A stretch of DNA of 29,475 nucleotides, taken from positions 1 to 29,475 of the forward strand of contig DATESG010000014.1 of assembly GCA_035270925.1 (NCBI GenBank). The letters run 5' to 3'. A model generated the notes under the pieces. The model ran no database searches, was not told the DNA's origin, and saw nothing but the letters and a program-made list of their open reading frames with translations. The DNA is from DATESG01 sp035270925 (GTDB taxonomy: Bacteria > Bacillota_I > Bacilli_A > RFN20 > CAG-826). The position numbers were made by a program, and so were the translations under genes. This document shows positions 6,182 through 13,487 of the stretch, piece by piece. Positions within the stretch are counted from its first letter, which is position 1. Each line of letters begins with the position of its first letter.

Positions 6182-7924
6182 ATGCAAACTATTATCGATT
6201 TTTTCAAGCAATATCCCGCCCTAACAGTATCAATAATAGTGGTGACCATTTTTTTGTTTGTCCTTGTTGTGACACTATTTATTAACCGTAAAAACGGTCA
6301 TCTTCATGCCCGTATGATCAAAAGGGCGATTAATCCAACGCGAATTTATATTGTAGATTTCGGACGTGACCGGTCTTTGTTTTTTAACAAGCGTGAAGTG
6401 TCTCGGCGTAGCGAAGGCAACGTCGAAGCTTTCTTTCACCAATTTGAAAGTAATGCTGTCGAAGGAATTAGAATCTGGTTAGAGGCTCTAATTAATGGTG
6501 AAGATGTTCAACTGTTTTATGAGGCAGATGTGAATGTCGAATCTGTGAAATCGACATTCTTCTCCCTATTACAAGTTTTAAAGGTCGATAAAGAAAAGAA
6601 AATCGTATATTTAGAGAGTTACCTTTTACGTTATTTAAGTCCACACAATCAAATTAATCGAAATTTAGTCGATAAACACCGGAGTTATTTCCGTAATTAC
6701 GAAAGAGTTTCGCCCTTATACAATAAGGCCCATAGCAAAAAACGTGGCATTCTCATGGTTATTCGTTTTTTCAAAATTCATAAACGCCAAGAAGGTGATA
6801 TTGATTTAGAAAAACTGTTAATTACTAAATTAAAAGACTACTTGACGCTATTTATTGATCCAACTCGCGTGATGTTTGATCTTGATGATCTAAACGTTGG
6901 CGTTTTTGATAGTCGTGCTCAAGACTATAAGAAAACAAGAACAATCGCTAATTCAATTCAACATCACCTCAGTGCCTTCATGAACATTAACGGGATTGAT
7001 GGTTATTCATTTGCAATTGGTGTAGCTGAAGCTAAATCGTTTGATAGTTTTGAAGATATAATTAATGTCGCCCGTGAATCAGCTTTCCTTGCCGAAAGTA
7101 AAAACGTCTTTATTTTCTATCATGATGACCTACAACCTGAAATGGGTTTATCAAGTGACTATGTACGAGCGGAACTCGATAACTTCATCAAAGAAAAGAA
7201 GATGCAACTGCAGTTTAGGTCGATAGTAAATGTTGAAAAAGGTGCAATAATTGGCTATTTCTCCTATATAGAGCCATATCAATCATCTTTCAATAACTAT
7301 CAAGAACTGACTGAGTATGCAATTAAATCCGATCGTGATAAAGAGTTATTCTCTGTTGTCACTCGCAAAACAACTTCGCTATTTTATAACGAAGTCCAAG
7401 ATCATAAACTTAAGTTATTTATGAGTGCGCAACTGCATAATCGTGATTCAATCATTCGTTCACTAACACGGATGAATCATATTAATGAAATAGATCTCGT
7501 GCTGATGTTTGATTCTGAAGATATTGAAGCCTCACTGACTAAAATTGATGAAGTTAAAACGGTCCTTGAAGATATAAAAAACGCTGGATTTAGTATCTCC
7601 TTAACACTCCAAGACAGTGAACTGACATTGCCTAATATAATTTATTCGCTCTTTGATTTCTATATTGTTGATGACAGACTGCTCAAAAAATCTTATAAAA
7701 ACGAACGCAATCGCGTATACTTATTAGCAGCGCTTGGAAAATTATTGCGCTACAAAAAGCCTATCATTCTTAGTGATTTATTAAACTGGAGTGATATTGA
7801 GTATTTTGTACGAGCGGGCGTAGACTTTATTAGCAGTGAAGAAATCACTAAGAAGTCTTCAATGCTCTTACCAGTCGAGAAGAAACGTATGCAAAAAATA
7901 ACAAATCTTACGAGGAAAAGATAA
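6182..7924 (+). CDS. Membrane-anchored degenerate GGDEF-EAL domain protein
   Basis: The 580-aa protein starts with one transmembrane helix at about residues 13-34, followed by a basic stretch, so the rest should be cytoplasmic. Residues about 55-180 resemble nothing I can name. Residues about 185-315 have GGDEF-domain layout: MFDLDDLNVGVF (231-242) occupies the place of the signature loop, then GYSFAIGVAEA, but GGDEF itself is absent. Residues about 325-565 follow the EAL fold closely: LQFRSIVNVEKGAIIGYF in place of the QPIVDL...VGYEAL segment, GFSISLTLQD for the DDFG segment, FYIVDDRLL for KID, and GVDFISSEEI for the QGY end. Every catalytic acid of an active phosphodiesterase appears replaced, so it is more likely a binding or scaffold protein than an enzyme. 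It is one base ahead of proS. Confidence 0.72.
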   Translation: MQTIIDFFKQYPALTVSIIVVTIFLFVLVVTLFINRKNGHLHARMIKRAINPTRIYIVDFGRDRSLFFNKREVSRRSEGNVEAFFHQFESNAVEGIRIWLEALINGEDVQLFYEADVNVESVKSTFFSLLQVLKVDKEKKIVYLESYLLRYLSPHNQINRNLVDKHRSYFRNYERVSPLYNKAHSKKRGILMVIRFFKIHKRQEGDIDLEKLLITKLKDYLTLFIDPTRVMFDLDDLNVGVFDSRAQDYKKTRTIANSIQHHLSAFMNINGIDGYSFAIGVAEAKSFDSFEDIINVARESAFLAESKNVFIFYHDDLQPEMGLSSDYVRAELDNFIKEKKMQLQFRSIVNVEKGAIIGYFSYIEPYQSSFNNYQELTEYAIKSDRDKELFSVVTRKTTSLFYNEVQDHKLKLFMSAQLHNRDSIIRSLTRMNHINEIDLVLMFDSEDIEASLTKIDEVKTVLEDIKNAGFSISLTLQDSELTLPNIIYSLFDFYIVDDRLLKKSYKNERNRVYLLAALGKLLRYKKPIILSDLLNWSDIEYFVRAGVDFISSEEITKKSSMLLPVEKKRMQKITNLTRKR

Positions 7925-7925
7925 T

Positions 7926-9362
7926 ATGAAAAACAACTTTAAAAATGAAGCGATTACTCGCTTAGAAGACGACTATGCTCAATGGTATACAGATGTTTGC
8001 CGCAAGGCCGAACTAATGGACTACAGTAGCGTAAAGGGCTTTATTATATATAGACCTTATGGCTACGCAATCTGGGAAAATATCCAAAGCTATTTGGATA
8101 AGAGATTTAAACAAACGGGTCATGAAAATGTCTATATGCCTTTAGTGATTCCCACGTCCTTATTCCAAAAAGAAAAAGACCACGTCCAAGGCTTTGCCCC
8201 AGAGACACTAATTGCGACAATTGGCGGAACAACCAAACTTGATGATCCACTAATTATTCGTCCAACGAGCGAAGTCTTGTTTTGCGAACACTTTAGTAAG
8301 ATTATTTCAAGTTATCGCGACTTACCTAAAAAGTATAATCAATGGTGTTCGGTCGTTCGTTGGGAAAAAACAACGAGACCATTCTTACGAGGAAGCGAGT
8401 TCCTTTGGCAAGAAGGCCACACAATGCATGAAACTGAATTGGAAGCTCGGCAAGAAGCACTTGATATGCTACAAATTTATAACGATATGGGCAAGGATGT
8501 GCTTGCAATTCCTTTCATTACCGGGATTAAAACTGAGAATGAAAAATTTGCTGGGGCAGTTGAAACCTATACAATTGAAGCGTTAATGCCGGATGGAAAA
8601 GCTCTTCAAAGTGGGACGACCCACTATTTTGGAGATGGTTTCGCCAAAGCCTTTAATATCAAATATCAAGACCGTAATAATACCCTAGTTAATCCCCATC
8701 AAACAAGTTGGGGGGTCTCGACACGGTTAATTGGTTCGATTATCATGGTTCATGGCGATGACAACGGACTTTCACTACCGCCTTATATTGCGCCAACACA
8801 AGTCGTGATTATTCCGATCCAACAAAATAAGCCAGGCGTTTTAGCCAAGGCTCGCGATTTAAAAGCTCGTTTAGATAAATTAGGCTTGCGCGTCAAGCTT
8901 GATGATAGTGATCGGACTCCTGGTTGGAAGTTTAGTGAGTATGAAATGAAAGGCGTGCCAATTCGTTTAGAAGTCGGCCCACGTGACCTTGAAAATGGCC
9001 ACATCAGTGGGGCGAAACGCTATAACAGCGAGAAATTCGTGATGGAAGATGCTGACTTAGAAAAAACAATTGTTCCGCTCCTTAGTGATATTCATGATGC
9101 GATGTATCAAAAAGCTCTGACTTATTTATTAGATCACACAACGGAAGCTCATAGCCTTGAAGAGTTAGATGAAGTCCTCAACACTAAACTTGGTTATGCC
9201 AAAGTTATGTGGGACGGCGACCTAGAAGGTCTCAAACTAATTAAAGAACGCTTCAGTGCAACAGCGCGGTGCATGCCCTTTAATCAAGCTGGATTCAGCG
9301 ATAAATGTATCGTCAGTGGTAAGAAAGCAAAATATCTTGTCGTAGTCGCAAAAGCCTACTAA
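7926..9362 (+). CDS. proS: Prolyl-tRNA synthetase, archaeal/eukaryotic-like type
   Basis: This class II aminoacyl-tRNA synthetase charges tRNA-Pro. It lacks the large editing insertion of the common bacterial form and at 478 residues fits the shorter ProS type found in mycoplasmas, clostridia and archaea. Visible landmarks are VYMPLVIPTSLF (motif 1 region), the RPTSE proline/ATP site, RWEKTTRPFLRGSEFLWQEGH (motif 2 region) and GVSTRLIGSIIMVHGDD (motif 3 region). An anticodon-binding domain starts at VVIIPIQQNK, and the C-terminal domain keeps two Cys (ARCMPF and DKCIVSG) and ends in the family's Tyr. The gene starts one base after the preceding stop codon, so the two are translationally coupled. 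No T-box leader is visible upstream. Confidence 0.96.
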   Translation: MKNNFKNEAITRLEDDYAQWYTDVCRKAELMDYSSVKGFIIYRPYGYAIWENIQSYLDKRFKQTGHENVYMPLVIPTSLFQKEKDHVQGFAPETLIATIGGTTKLDDPLIIRPTSEVLFCEHFSKIISSYRDLPKKYNQWCSVVRWEKTTRPFLRGSEFLWQEGHTMHETELEARQEALDMLQIYNDMGKDVLAIPFITGIKTENEKFAGAVETYTIEALMPDGKALQSGTTHYFGDGFAKAFNIKYQDRNNTLVNPHQTSWGVSTRLIGSIIMVHGDDNGLSLPPYIAPTQVVIIPIQQNKPGVLAKARDLKARLDKLGLRVKLDDSDRTPGWKFSEYEMKGVPIRLEVGPRDLENGHISGAKRYNSEKFVMEDADLEKTIVPLLSDIHDAMYQKALTYLLDHTTEAHSLEELDEVLNTKLGYAKVMWDGDLEGLKLIKERFSATARCMPFNQAGFSDKCIVSGKKAKYLVVVAKAY

Positions 9363-9376
9363 AAAAACAGATGAAA

Positions 9377-9431
9377 TTTGCCATTAATCTTATTTACAAC
9401 CTTTGGCTAACATGATAATATTTAATGGCAA
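9377..9431 (+). promoter_or_regulatory. tRNA-Ser(GCU) promoter inside a 10-bp inverted repeat
   Basis: TTTACA (9392-9397), 17 bp and TAATAT (9415-9420) form a plausible promoter 16 bases before the tRNA. It is flanked by a perfect 10-bp inverted repeat, TTGCCATTAA (9377-9386) and TTAATGGCAA (9422-9431). The repeat could instead be an inefficient proS terminator or chance. Confidence 0.45.
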
Positions 9432-9436
9432 TGTTT

Positions 9437-9527
9437 GGAGCAATACCCAAGTTGGTGAAGGGGCTTCCCTGCTAAGGAAGTAGGTCGGGTAACTGGCGCG
9501 AGAGTTCGAGTCTCTCTTGCTCCGCCA
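9437..9527 (+). tRNA. tRNA-Ser (anticodon GCU)
   Basis: The acceptor stem GGAGCAA pairs with TTGCTCC, with discriminator G and encoded CCA. The anticodon stem CTTCC/GGAAG holds the loop CTGCTAA, giving anticodon GCU for AGU/AGC codons. A long variable arm and the T arm AGAGTTCGAGTCTCT are intact. It lies after proS with its own promoter and terminator. Confidence 0.97.
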
Positions 9528-9533
9528 TTCTAG

Positions 9534-9559
9534 AAAAATCGCACTTAGGTGCTTTTTTT
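9534..9559 (+). terminator. Terminator of tRNA-Ser(GCU)
   Basis: A short GCAC-TTAG-GTGC hairpin is followed by seven T. Five A upstream can extend the stem by pairing with the T-run across a two-base bulge. Confidence 0.7.
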
Positions 9560-9640
9560 CTTCGCTAAATCAGAACGTTTAAATAATATGCCATGTATTT
9601 CTGAGCATTAGTGGCTAGATCAACTGACCGTGTAAGAATC

Positions 9641-9667
9641 TCGACTTATTTAGTGTTAATATATAAT
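9641..9667 (+). promoter_or_regulatory. Weak promoter of the ATP-grasp gene
   Basis: TATAAT at 9662-9667 is a perfect -10. The nearest -35-like hexamer, TCGACT (9641-9646), is at a short 15-bp spacing. The expected start near 9674 leaves a leader of about 14 bases carrying the AAGAGGT ribosome site. Confidence 0.45.
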
Positions 9668-9687
9668 ATGAATTAAGAGGTAGTAAT

Positions 9688-10578
9688 ATGTTTGAGCGTA
9701 AAGGATTAGTCATTAGTAATGCATTTACAATTTGGGAAGAGTTTTTCCATATGGTTAAACGTCTCCAAGATGAATTCGCTAAATTTGATGTCGCAATCGA
9801 CCATAAAAGGAACGATGAGATTCTCGCCTATATTGATGAAGACGGCAATGCAAAAACAAACTTAGAAAACTACGACTTTATCATTTATTTTGATAAGGAT
9901 TATTATATTGCCAAACTTTTAGAACTGGCCGGCTTTAAACTTTTTAATAATGCCGACGCAATTAATATTTGTGACAATAAAATGCTGACACATCTCAGTT
10001 TGACTAATAAGGGAATCAAAATGCCCAAGACAATTAACTATCCACTTAGATATGGTGCAGGCAGTGATGCAGGATTTCATCAACGTGTCTTAAAAGAACT
10101 GGGCTTACCAATAATCATCAAACATTATTATGGTTCATTAGGTGAACAAGTTTTTTTGGCTAAAGACAAAAAGAGCTTTTATGAAATGACGGCAACTTTA
10201 GTTAACACTCCACACCTCTATCAAGAATATATCGCCTCAAGCAGTGGAAGAGATTTACGAATCGTATTAATTGATCATAAAATCGTCGCATCAATGCAAA
10301 GAAACGCCCAAATTGCAGGGGAATTTAGAAGTAATATTGAAACAGGGGGAATTGGTTTACAAGTAGAGATCCCACCTAAATTCGCGGAAATGGCGATAAA
10401 AGTTTCTAAAATTCTTAATCTTGATTATTGTGGCCTTGATCTACTATATGGCGAAAATGATGAACCCTTGCTGATGGAGGTAAATGCTAATGCTTACTTC
10501 TCGCCAATCGAAAAATACTCAAAAAAAGACGTAGCCGGACGCTACGTCAAATATATTGTTGAAACAATTTATCGTTAA
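9688..10578 (+). CDS. RimK-like ATP-grasp ligase
   Basis: The protein resembles ATP-grasp enzymes that join a carboxylate to an amine through an acyl-phosphate, such as RimK and LysX. Features in order are a pre-ATP-grasp N-terminal domain (about 1-95), the MLTHLSLTNKGIKMPKT segment, the ATP-binding PIIIKHYYGSLGEQVFL, QEYIASSSGRDLRIVLI, the NIETGG segment, and the Mg-binding end YCGLDLLYGENDEPLLMEVNANA. The acceptor substrate cannot be told; nothing nearby is a modification partner. At 296 residues it is complete. The AAGAGGT ribosome site lies 6 bases before the ATG. Its TAA stop overlaps the stop codon of the convergent zur gene, and the last 50 or so bases of the gene hold the zinc operon's terminator on the other strand. 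A weak 6-bp hairpin at 10612-10634 may be its own terminator. Confidence 0.85.
   Translation: MFERKGLVISNAFTIWEEFFHMVKRLQDEFAKFDVAIDHKRNDEILAYIDEDGNAKTNLENYDFIIYFDKDYYIAKLLELAGFKLFNNADAINICDNKMLTHLSLTNKGIKMPKTINYPLRYGAGSDAGFHQRVLKELGLPIIIKHYYGSLGEQVFLAKDKKSFYEMTATLVNTPHLYQEYIASSSGRDLRIVLIDHKIVASMQRNAQIAGEFRSNIETGGIGLQVEIPPKFAEMAIKVSKILNLDYCGLDLLYGENDEPLLMEVNANAYFSPIEKYSKKDVAGRYVKYIVETIYR
10521..10548 (-). terminator. Zinc operon terminator embedded in the ATP-grasp gene
   Basis: Read on the minus strand, a perfect 8-bp GC-rich stem (GACGTAGC with GCTACGTC) closes a 5-base loop (GTCCG) and runs straight into seven T. It starts 27 bases after the zur stop codon, inside the 3' coding region of the convergent ATP-grasp gene. 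Confidence 0.88.
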
Positions 10579-10949
10579 TTAAGTTTTTGACAGTCCTTGC
10601 AAATTCCATAGATGACTAAATCGTGATGAGTCATTTTAAATTTGTTATGCTCTGCTACTTGATGAAAATGGTTTGAGATACAATCAATCTCTAACATCTT
10701 GTGGCAAGTTTCGCAGACCATATAATGAATATGGTCGTGATGATTATAGTAATAACAGGCGAGATTATTGAGATATATTTTACTAATGATATTAAAGACC
10801 ATCAGCGTATCGATCGTGCGATAAACGGTCGATAAATTAATCGTAGGGTCACTAAGTTTTTGATGGAGCAACTCGGCACTTAAGGGAATGTCGCTATTTT
10901 TAAACACTTCAATTATTTGGTTTCTTTGTTTGGTTAATTTAAATTTCAC
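10575..10949 (-). CDS. zur: Fur-family zinc uptake regulator
   Basis: This is a 124-aa winged-helix metalloregulator of the Fur family. The DNA-binding helix is in the LSTVYRTIDTL segment at about residues 39-49. The metal-binding part has HHDHIHYMVCETCHKM, whose CxxC pairs with CKDC near the C-terminus as the structural zinc site. Being the last gene of a znuACB operon marks it as Zur rather than Fur or PerR; that is inference from context. It starts with GTG, the GTGA overlapping the znuB stop, with AAGGAG 9 bases upstream. It probably represses its own operon through the palindrome at 13359-13375. Confidence 0.9.
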   Translation of the reverse strand: MKFKLTKQRNQIIEVFKNSDIPLSAELLHQKLSDPTINLSTVYRTIDTLMVFNIISKIYLNNLACYYYNHHDHIHYMVCETCHKMLEIDCISNHFHQVAEHNKFKMTHHDLVIYGICKDCQKLN

Positions 10950-11764
10950 TTTATTAAGCTCCTTCCGATAAATTTATATAAATAGGCGCCAAGTAAAACT
11001 AGAGCGTTAATAACAACTACGGTCGAACTTGCTGGTATATCTAACAGATAAGAAATATAAATACTGATAAACATTGTGAGAATTGAAGTAATTACGCTTA
11101 TAACGAGCGTCGCCTTAAAACTTCGTTTGAACTGTGTGGCGATGAGTGTTGGAAAGATGATTAGCGAAGAAACAAGTAAGGCTCCAACAATTTTGACGCC
11201 AACAACAATAATGAGCGCACTAATCATTGAAAGGGCATAGTCTAAAATAATTGATTTCTTCCGACTGATAACAATGTTTTCTTTGTCAAAAACGTTTTGA
11301 TACAAATTACGGTAATAATATAAGACAAAGGAGATCGTGACAACGGCAAGCACGCTGGTGATGATAATATCACCGATGTTTGTTGTCAGTAAAGAACCGG
11401 TCATTAAGCTCTCAATCGAGACGTTAAAGCCTTTGGTGACACTAATGATAATTAACCCAATTGCAAACGAGAGTGAGCTAACAACACCAATTGCAGCATC
11501 ATTATTAATCGAGGCTTTCGTCGAAATTAACTTGATCAGAAAACTGGCAAACGCTGCGATGATGAGCGCAATATAAATAGGTTGGTCAGTTAAGATGACC
11601 CCGATTACAAAGCCGAGAAAACTAGTGTGAGCCAATCCATCCGCGAGCATTGATTGATTGTTTAAAACAATAAAGGGGCTAATTAATGCAGTCACTAAAG
11701 CGACGAGAATTCCGATTATAAATGCATAAATCATAAAGTTGTATGAAAAAATTTCAATCCACAT
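10946..11764 (-). CDS. znuB: Zinc ABC transporter permease
   Basis: This is an integral membrane permease of the ABC-3 (ZnuB/MntB) family with roughly eight hydrophobic helices. Family segments include NNQSMLADGLAHTSFLGFVIG near the N-terminus and KIVGALLVSSLIIFPTLIATQF towards the C-terminus. I place the start at the ATG at 11764 (MWIEIFSYNF, 272 aa), because AAGGAG lies 10 bases upstream and the additional residues of a longer frame to 11818 run back through the end of znuC. It overlaps znuC by 11 bases and ends in TGA, confirming that TGA is a stop codon here. Confidence 0.93.
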   Translation of the reverse strand: MWIEIFSYNFMIYAFIIGILVALVTALISPFIVLNNQSMLADGLAHTSFLGFVIGVILTDQPIYIALIIAAFASFLIKLISTKASINNDAAIGVVSSLSFAIGLIIISVTKGFNVSIESLMTGSLLTTNIGDIIITSVLAVVTISFVLYYYRNLYQNVFDKENIVISRKKSIILDYALSMISALIIVVGVKIVGALLVSSLIIFPTLIATQFKRSFKATLVISVITSILTMFISIYISYLLDIPASSTVVVINALVLLGAYLYKFIGRSLIK

Positions 11765-12431
11765 GGTGATGATGCTCCTTGCTGCTGTAATCTTTGAGAT
11801 AGTCACAATAACTACCATAAAATTTAATGCTTCGGTCTAGATAAAGGACGTTATTAGAGCAGTCAACATAATTGGAATCTAAATCATGGGTGATATTAAG
11901 AATTGTCATCCCTTGCGCATGTAATTCATCGATAATTTCATAGAAACGTTTACGAAATTCAGGATCAAGGGCACTTGTGGGTTCATCAAGCACAAGGATG
12001 TCTGGCTTGGCGATAATTGCTCTAATGAGTAGGACTCTTTGTCTTTGGCCACCCGATAGTTCATTGAATTGTTTGTTGATGAGATCAGGAATTTGCATTT
12101 TGTTTAACCACGTCGCAATTAATTTAAGTTGTGATGATTTCATCAAAAGTGATTGCTTAGCAAAGCCACTGTAAATGACTTCGGCAACTGTAGTTGGAAA
12201 GTTATTATTAACTTTAATTATTTGTGGTAAATAGCCAATTTTTTTTGAGCCAACCACAACTTGACCAGAAGTTGGACGAATTAAACCAAGAAGAATCTTA
12301 ATAAGTGTCGTTTTTCCGCTACCATTAGGGCCTAAAATATGAACAATCTCCCCCTTGTTTACATCAAGGACAATATTGTCGAGGACCTTTAAGTCATTGA
12401 ATTTAACGCTTAGATTATTAATGTGAATCAT
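11754..12431 (-). CDS. znuC: Zinc ABC transporter ATP-binding protein
   Basis: This is the ABC ATPase of the zinc importer. Walker A is GPNGSGKTT, the Q-loop lies near GYLPQ, the signature is LSGGQRQRV, Walker B is DILVLDEPTSALD and the switch His is in NITHDLD. The protein ends in a His cluster (EHHHHVD), which could bind metal. It starts with an ATGA overlap on the znuA stop codon, and an AAGAGGG site precedes it within znuA. Confidence 0.95.
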   Translation of the reverse strand: MIHINNLSVKFNDLKVLDNIVLDVNKGEIVHILGPNGSGKTTLIKILLGLIRPTSGQVVVGSKKIGYLPQIIKVNNNFPTTVAEVIYSGFAKQSLLMKSSQLKLIATWLNKMQIPDLINKQFNELSGGQRQRVLLIRAIIAKPDILVLDEPTSALDPEFRKRFYEIIDELHAQGMTILNITHDLDSNYVDCSNNVLYLDRSIKFYGSYCDYLKDYSSKEHHHHVD

Positions 12432-13330
12432 AATAATGCCCTCTTAAGATTGGTGATGTTTCGATTTAGGAGGTCTAAGTAAGTTACATCCGTATCAAAA
12501 TCTGACAGCGTTAAATTATGATAACCATGTAGTTCAAGAATTTCGACCTCTAAGTTGTGCTTGGTTTTTAACTCCGCCTTAACGGTGAGAGCGAAAGTTG
12601 GCGAGGCCAATTCTTCCACAAATAAATACTTTGCTTGTGCACTAACAATCTCATCAACCAAATTAGCAAGTTGAGAAGGAGTTACATCAGCATCGGGTTT
12701 GATATCCTCAACAAGGGGAATGATTTCAATGCCGAAATATTCACCAAAATCTTCCATCGCATTATGGCCGACAAAAAACACTTGCGGATGATCGACCGCC
12801 TCTAATTCAGCGGTAAAGCCATCACTGACACTCAGTATTTGATCACGATAAGAATTGGCGTTATTCTCAAATAAGGCTAAATTAGCCGTGTCAATTAATG
12901 ATAATTCATTTCTGATAAATTCTAATTCAGGGATGATATTTAATGGACTAGTCCAATAGTGGACACCATGAGCAACCTCTTCATCATCATGTTGATGCTC
13001 ATCGTCTTCAAATAATGAATGGGAGACATTAACTATTTTTGGTCCTTTTACACTCATGCCGCTCACCCAAGTTTCAATTAAGTCACTTGAATAAAAAAAT
13101 AATTTAGAGTCTTGAATTTGTGCTGTTTCTCTAGGAGTTGGTCTATATGTGTGAACCTCAACGCCAGGCGGAACGATCATTGAATATGTTAAATCTGATC
13201 CTTGGGCGACCGCACGAACTAAATCAAAATGTGGGAAAATACTTGTTGTGACATCGACGCTTTGATAACCTTGCCCACAGCTTGTCAAAATCAAGCCATT
13301 AATGAGCAATAATGCATATTTATTTTTCAT
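12428..13330 (-). CDS. znuA: Zinc-binding lipoprotein of the ABC importer
   Basis: This is the solute-binding protein of the A-I family (cluster 9) that delivers Zn2+ to ZnuBC from outside the membrane. The N-terminus is a lipoprotein signal, MKNKYALLLINGLILTSC, with the lipidated Cys at 18. Metal ligands of the family are visible: His in GVEVHTYRP, His in HYWTSPLN, His in VGHNAMEDFG, and an acidic residue near the C-terminus. An acidic and His-rich loop (DDEHQHDDEEVAHGVH) is the usual mark of zinc rather than manganese members. I chose the ATG at 13330 because the GAGGT site lies 5 bases upstream and the signal peptide starts there; a longer frame to 13408 would bury the signal and overrun the promoter. 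Confidence 0.95.
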   Translation of the reverse strand: MKNKYALLLINGLILTSCGQGYQSVDVTTSIFPHFDLVRAVAQGSDLTYSMIVPPGVEVHTYRPTPRETAQIQDSKLFFYSSDLIETWVSGMSVKGPKIVNVSHSLFEDDEHQHDDEEVAHGVHYWTSPLNIIPELEFIRNELSLIDTANLALFENNANSYRDQILSVSDGFTAELEAVDHPQVFFVGHNAMEDFGEYFGIEIIPLVEDIKPDADVTPSQLANLVDEIVSAQAKYLFVEELASPTFALTVKAELKTKHNLEVEILELHGYHNLTLSDFDTDVTYLDLLNRNITNLKRALL

Positions 13331-13346
13331 GTTTACCTCGTAAATA

Positions 13347-13375
13347 ATCATAAAGCAGTTGCGAATCATTTGCAA
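13347..13375 (-). promoter_or_regulatory. znuA promoter overlapped by a Zur-box-like palindrome
   Basis: On the minus strand, TTGCAA (13375-13370), 17 bp and TATGAT (13352-13347) form a good promoter. The 17-base sequence TTGCAAATGATTCGCAA (13375-13359) is a near-perfect 8-1-8 inverted repeat with one mismatched pair. It includes the -35 and most of the spacer. Its TGNNAAT-N-ATTNNCA core resembles the 7-1-7 operators of Fur-family regulators. The Zur of this operon is the obvious candidate ligand. Confidence 0.75.
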
Positions 13376-13432
13376 GTAGAATGTATTAAATAGGGTTAAA
13401 TTAGCCAATATAATAATAGGTTGATAATTGAA

Positions 13433-13462
13433 TTGTTAATACATTATAAATAGTGCTAAAAT
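13433..13462 (+). promoter_or_regulatory. Promoter of cdaA-glmM
   Basis: TTGTTA (13433-13438), 18 bp and TAAAAT (13457-13462) form a plausible promoter divergent from znuA. Transcription would start near 13469, just ahead of the AAGGTGGT ribosome site. Confidence 0.55.
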
Positions 13463-13487
13463 ACTTGTATATAAGGTGGTGGAATGT

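Noticed and set aside
6182..7924. Reading the 580-aa protein as an active diguanylate cyclase or c-di-GMP phosphodiesterase
   Set aside because: Neither GGDEF nor EAL, DDFG or KID catalytic residues are present at their positions.
9565..9611. Imperfect inverted repeat CTAA-A-TCAGAA / TTCTGA-GCA-TTAG after the tRNA-Ser(GCU) terminator
   Set aside because: It is interrupted, has a 23-base loop and no T-run; chance is likely.
10612..10634. Terminator of the ATP-grasp gene inside zur
   Set aside because: The stem is only 6 bp with an 11-base loop and a weak T tract; mentioned with the gene but not called.
10946..12430. UGA read as tryptophan, as in mycoplasmas
   Set aside because: TGA ends znuA, znuC and znuB exactly where the next gene starts, and Trp is TGG throughout.
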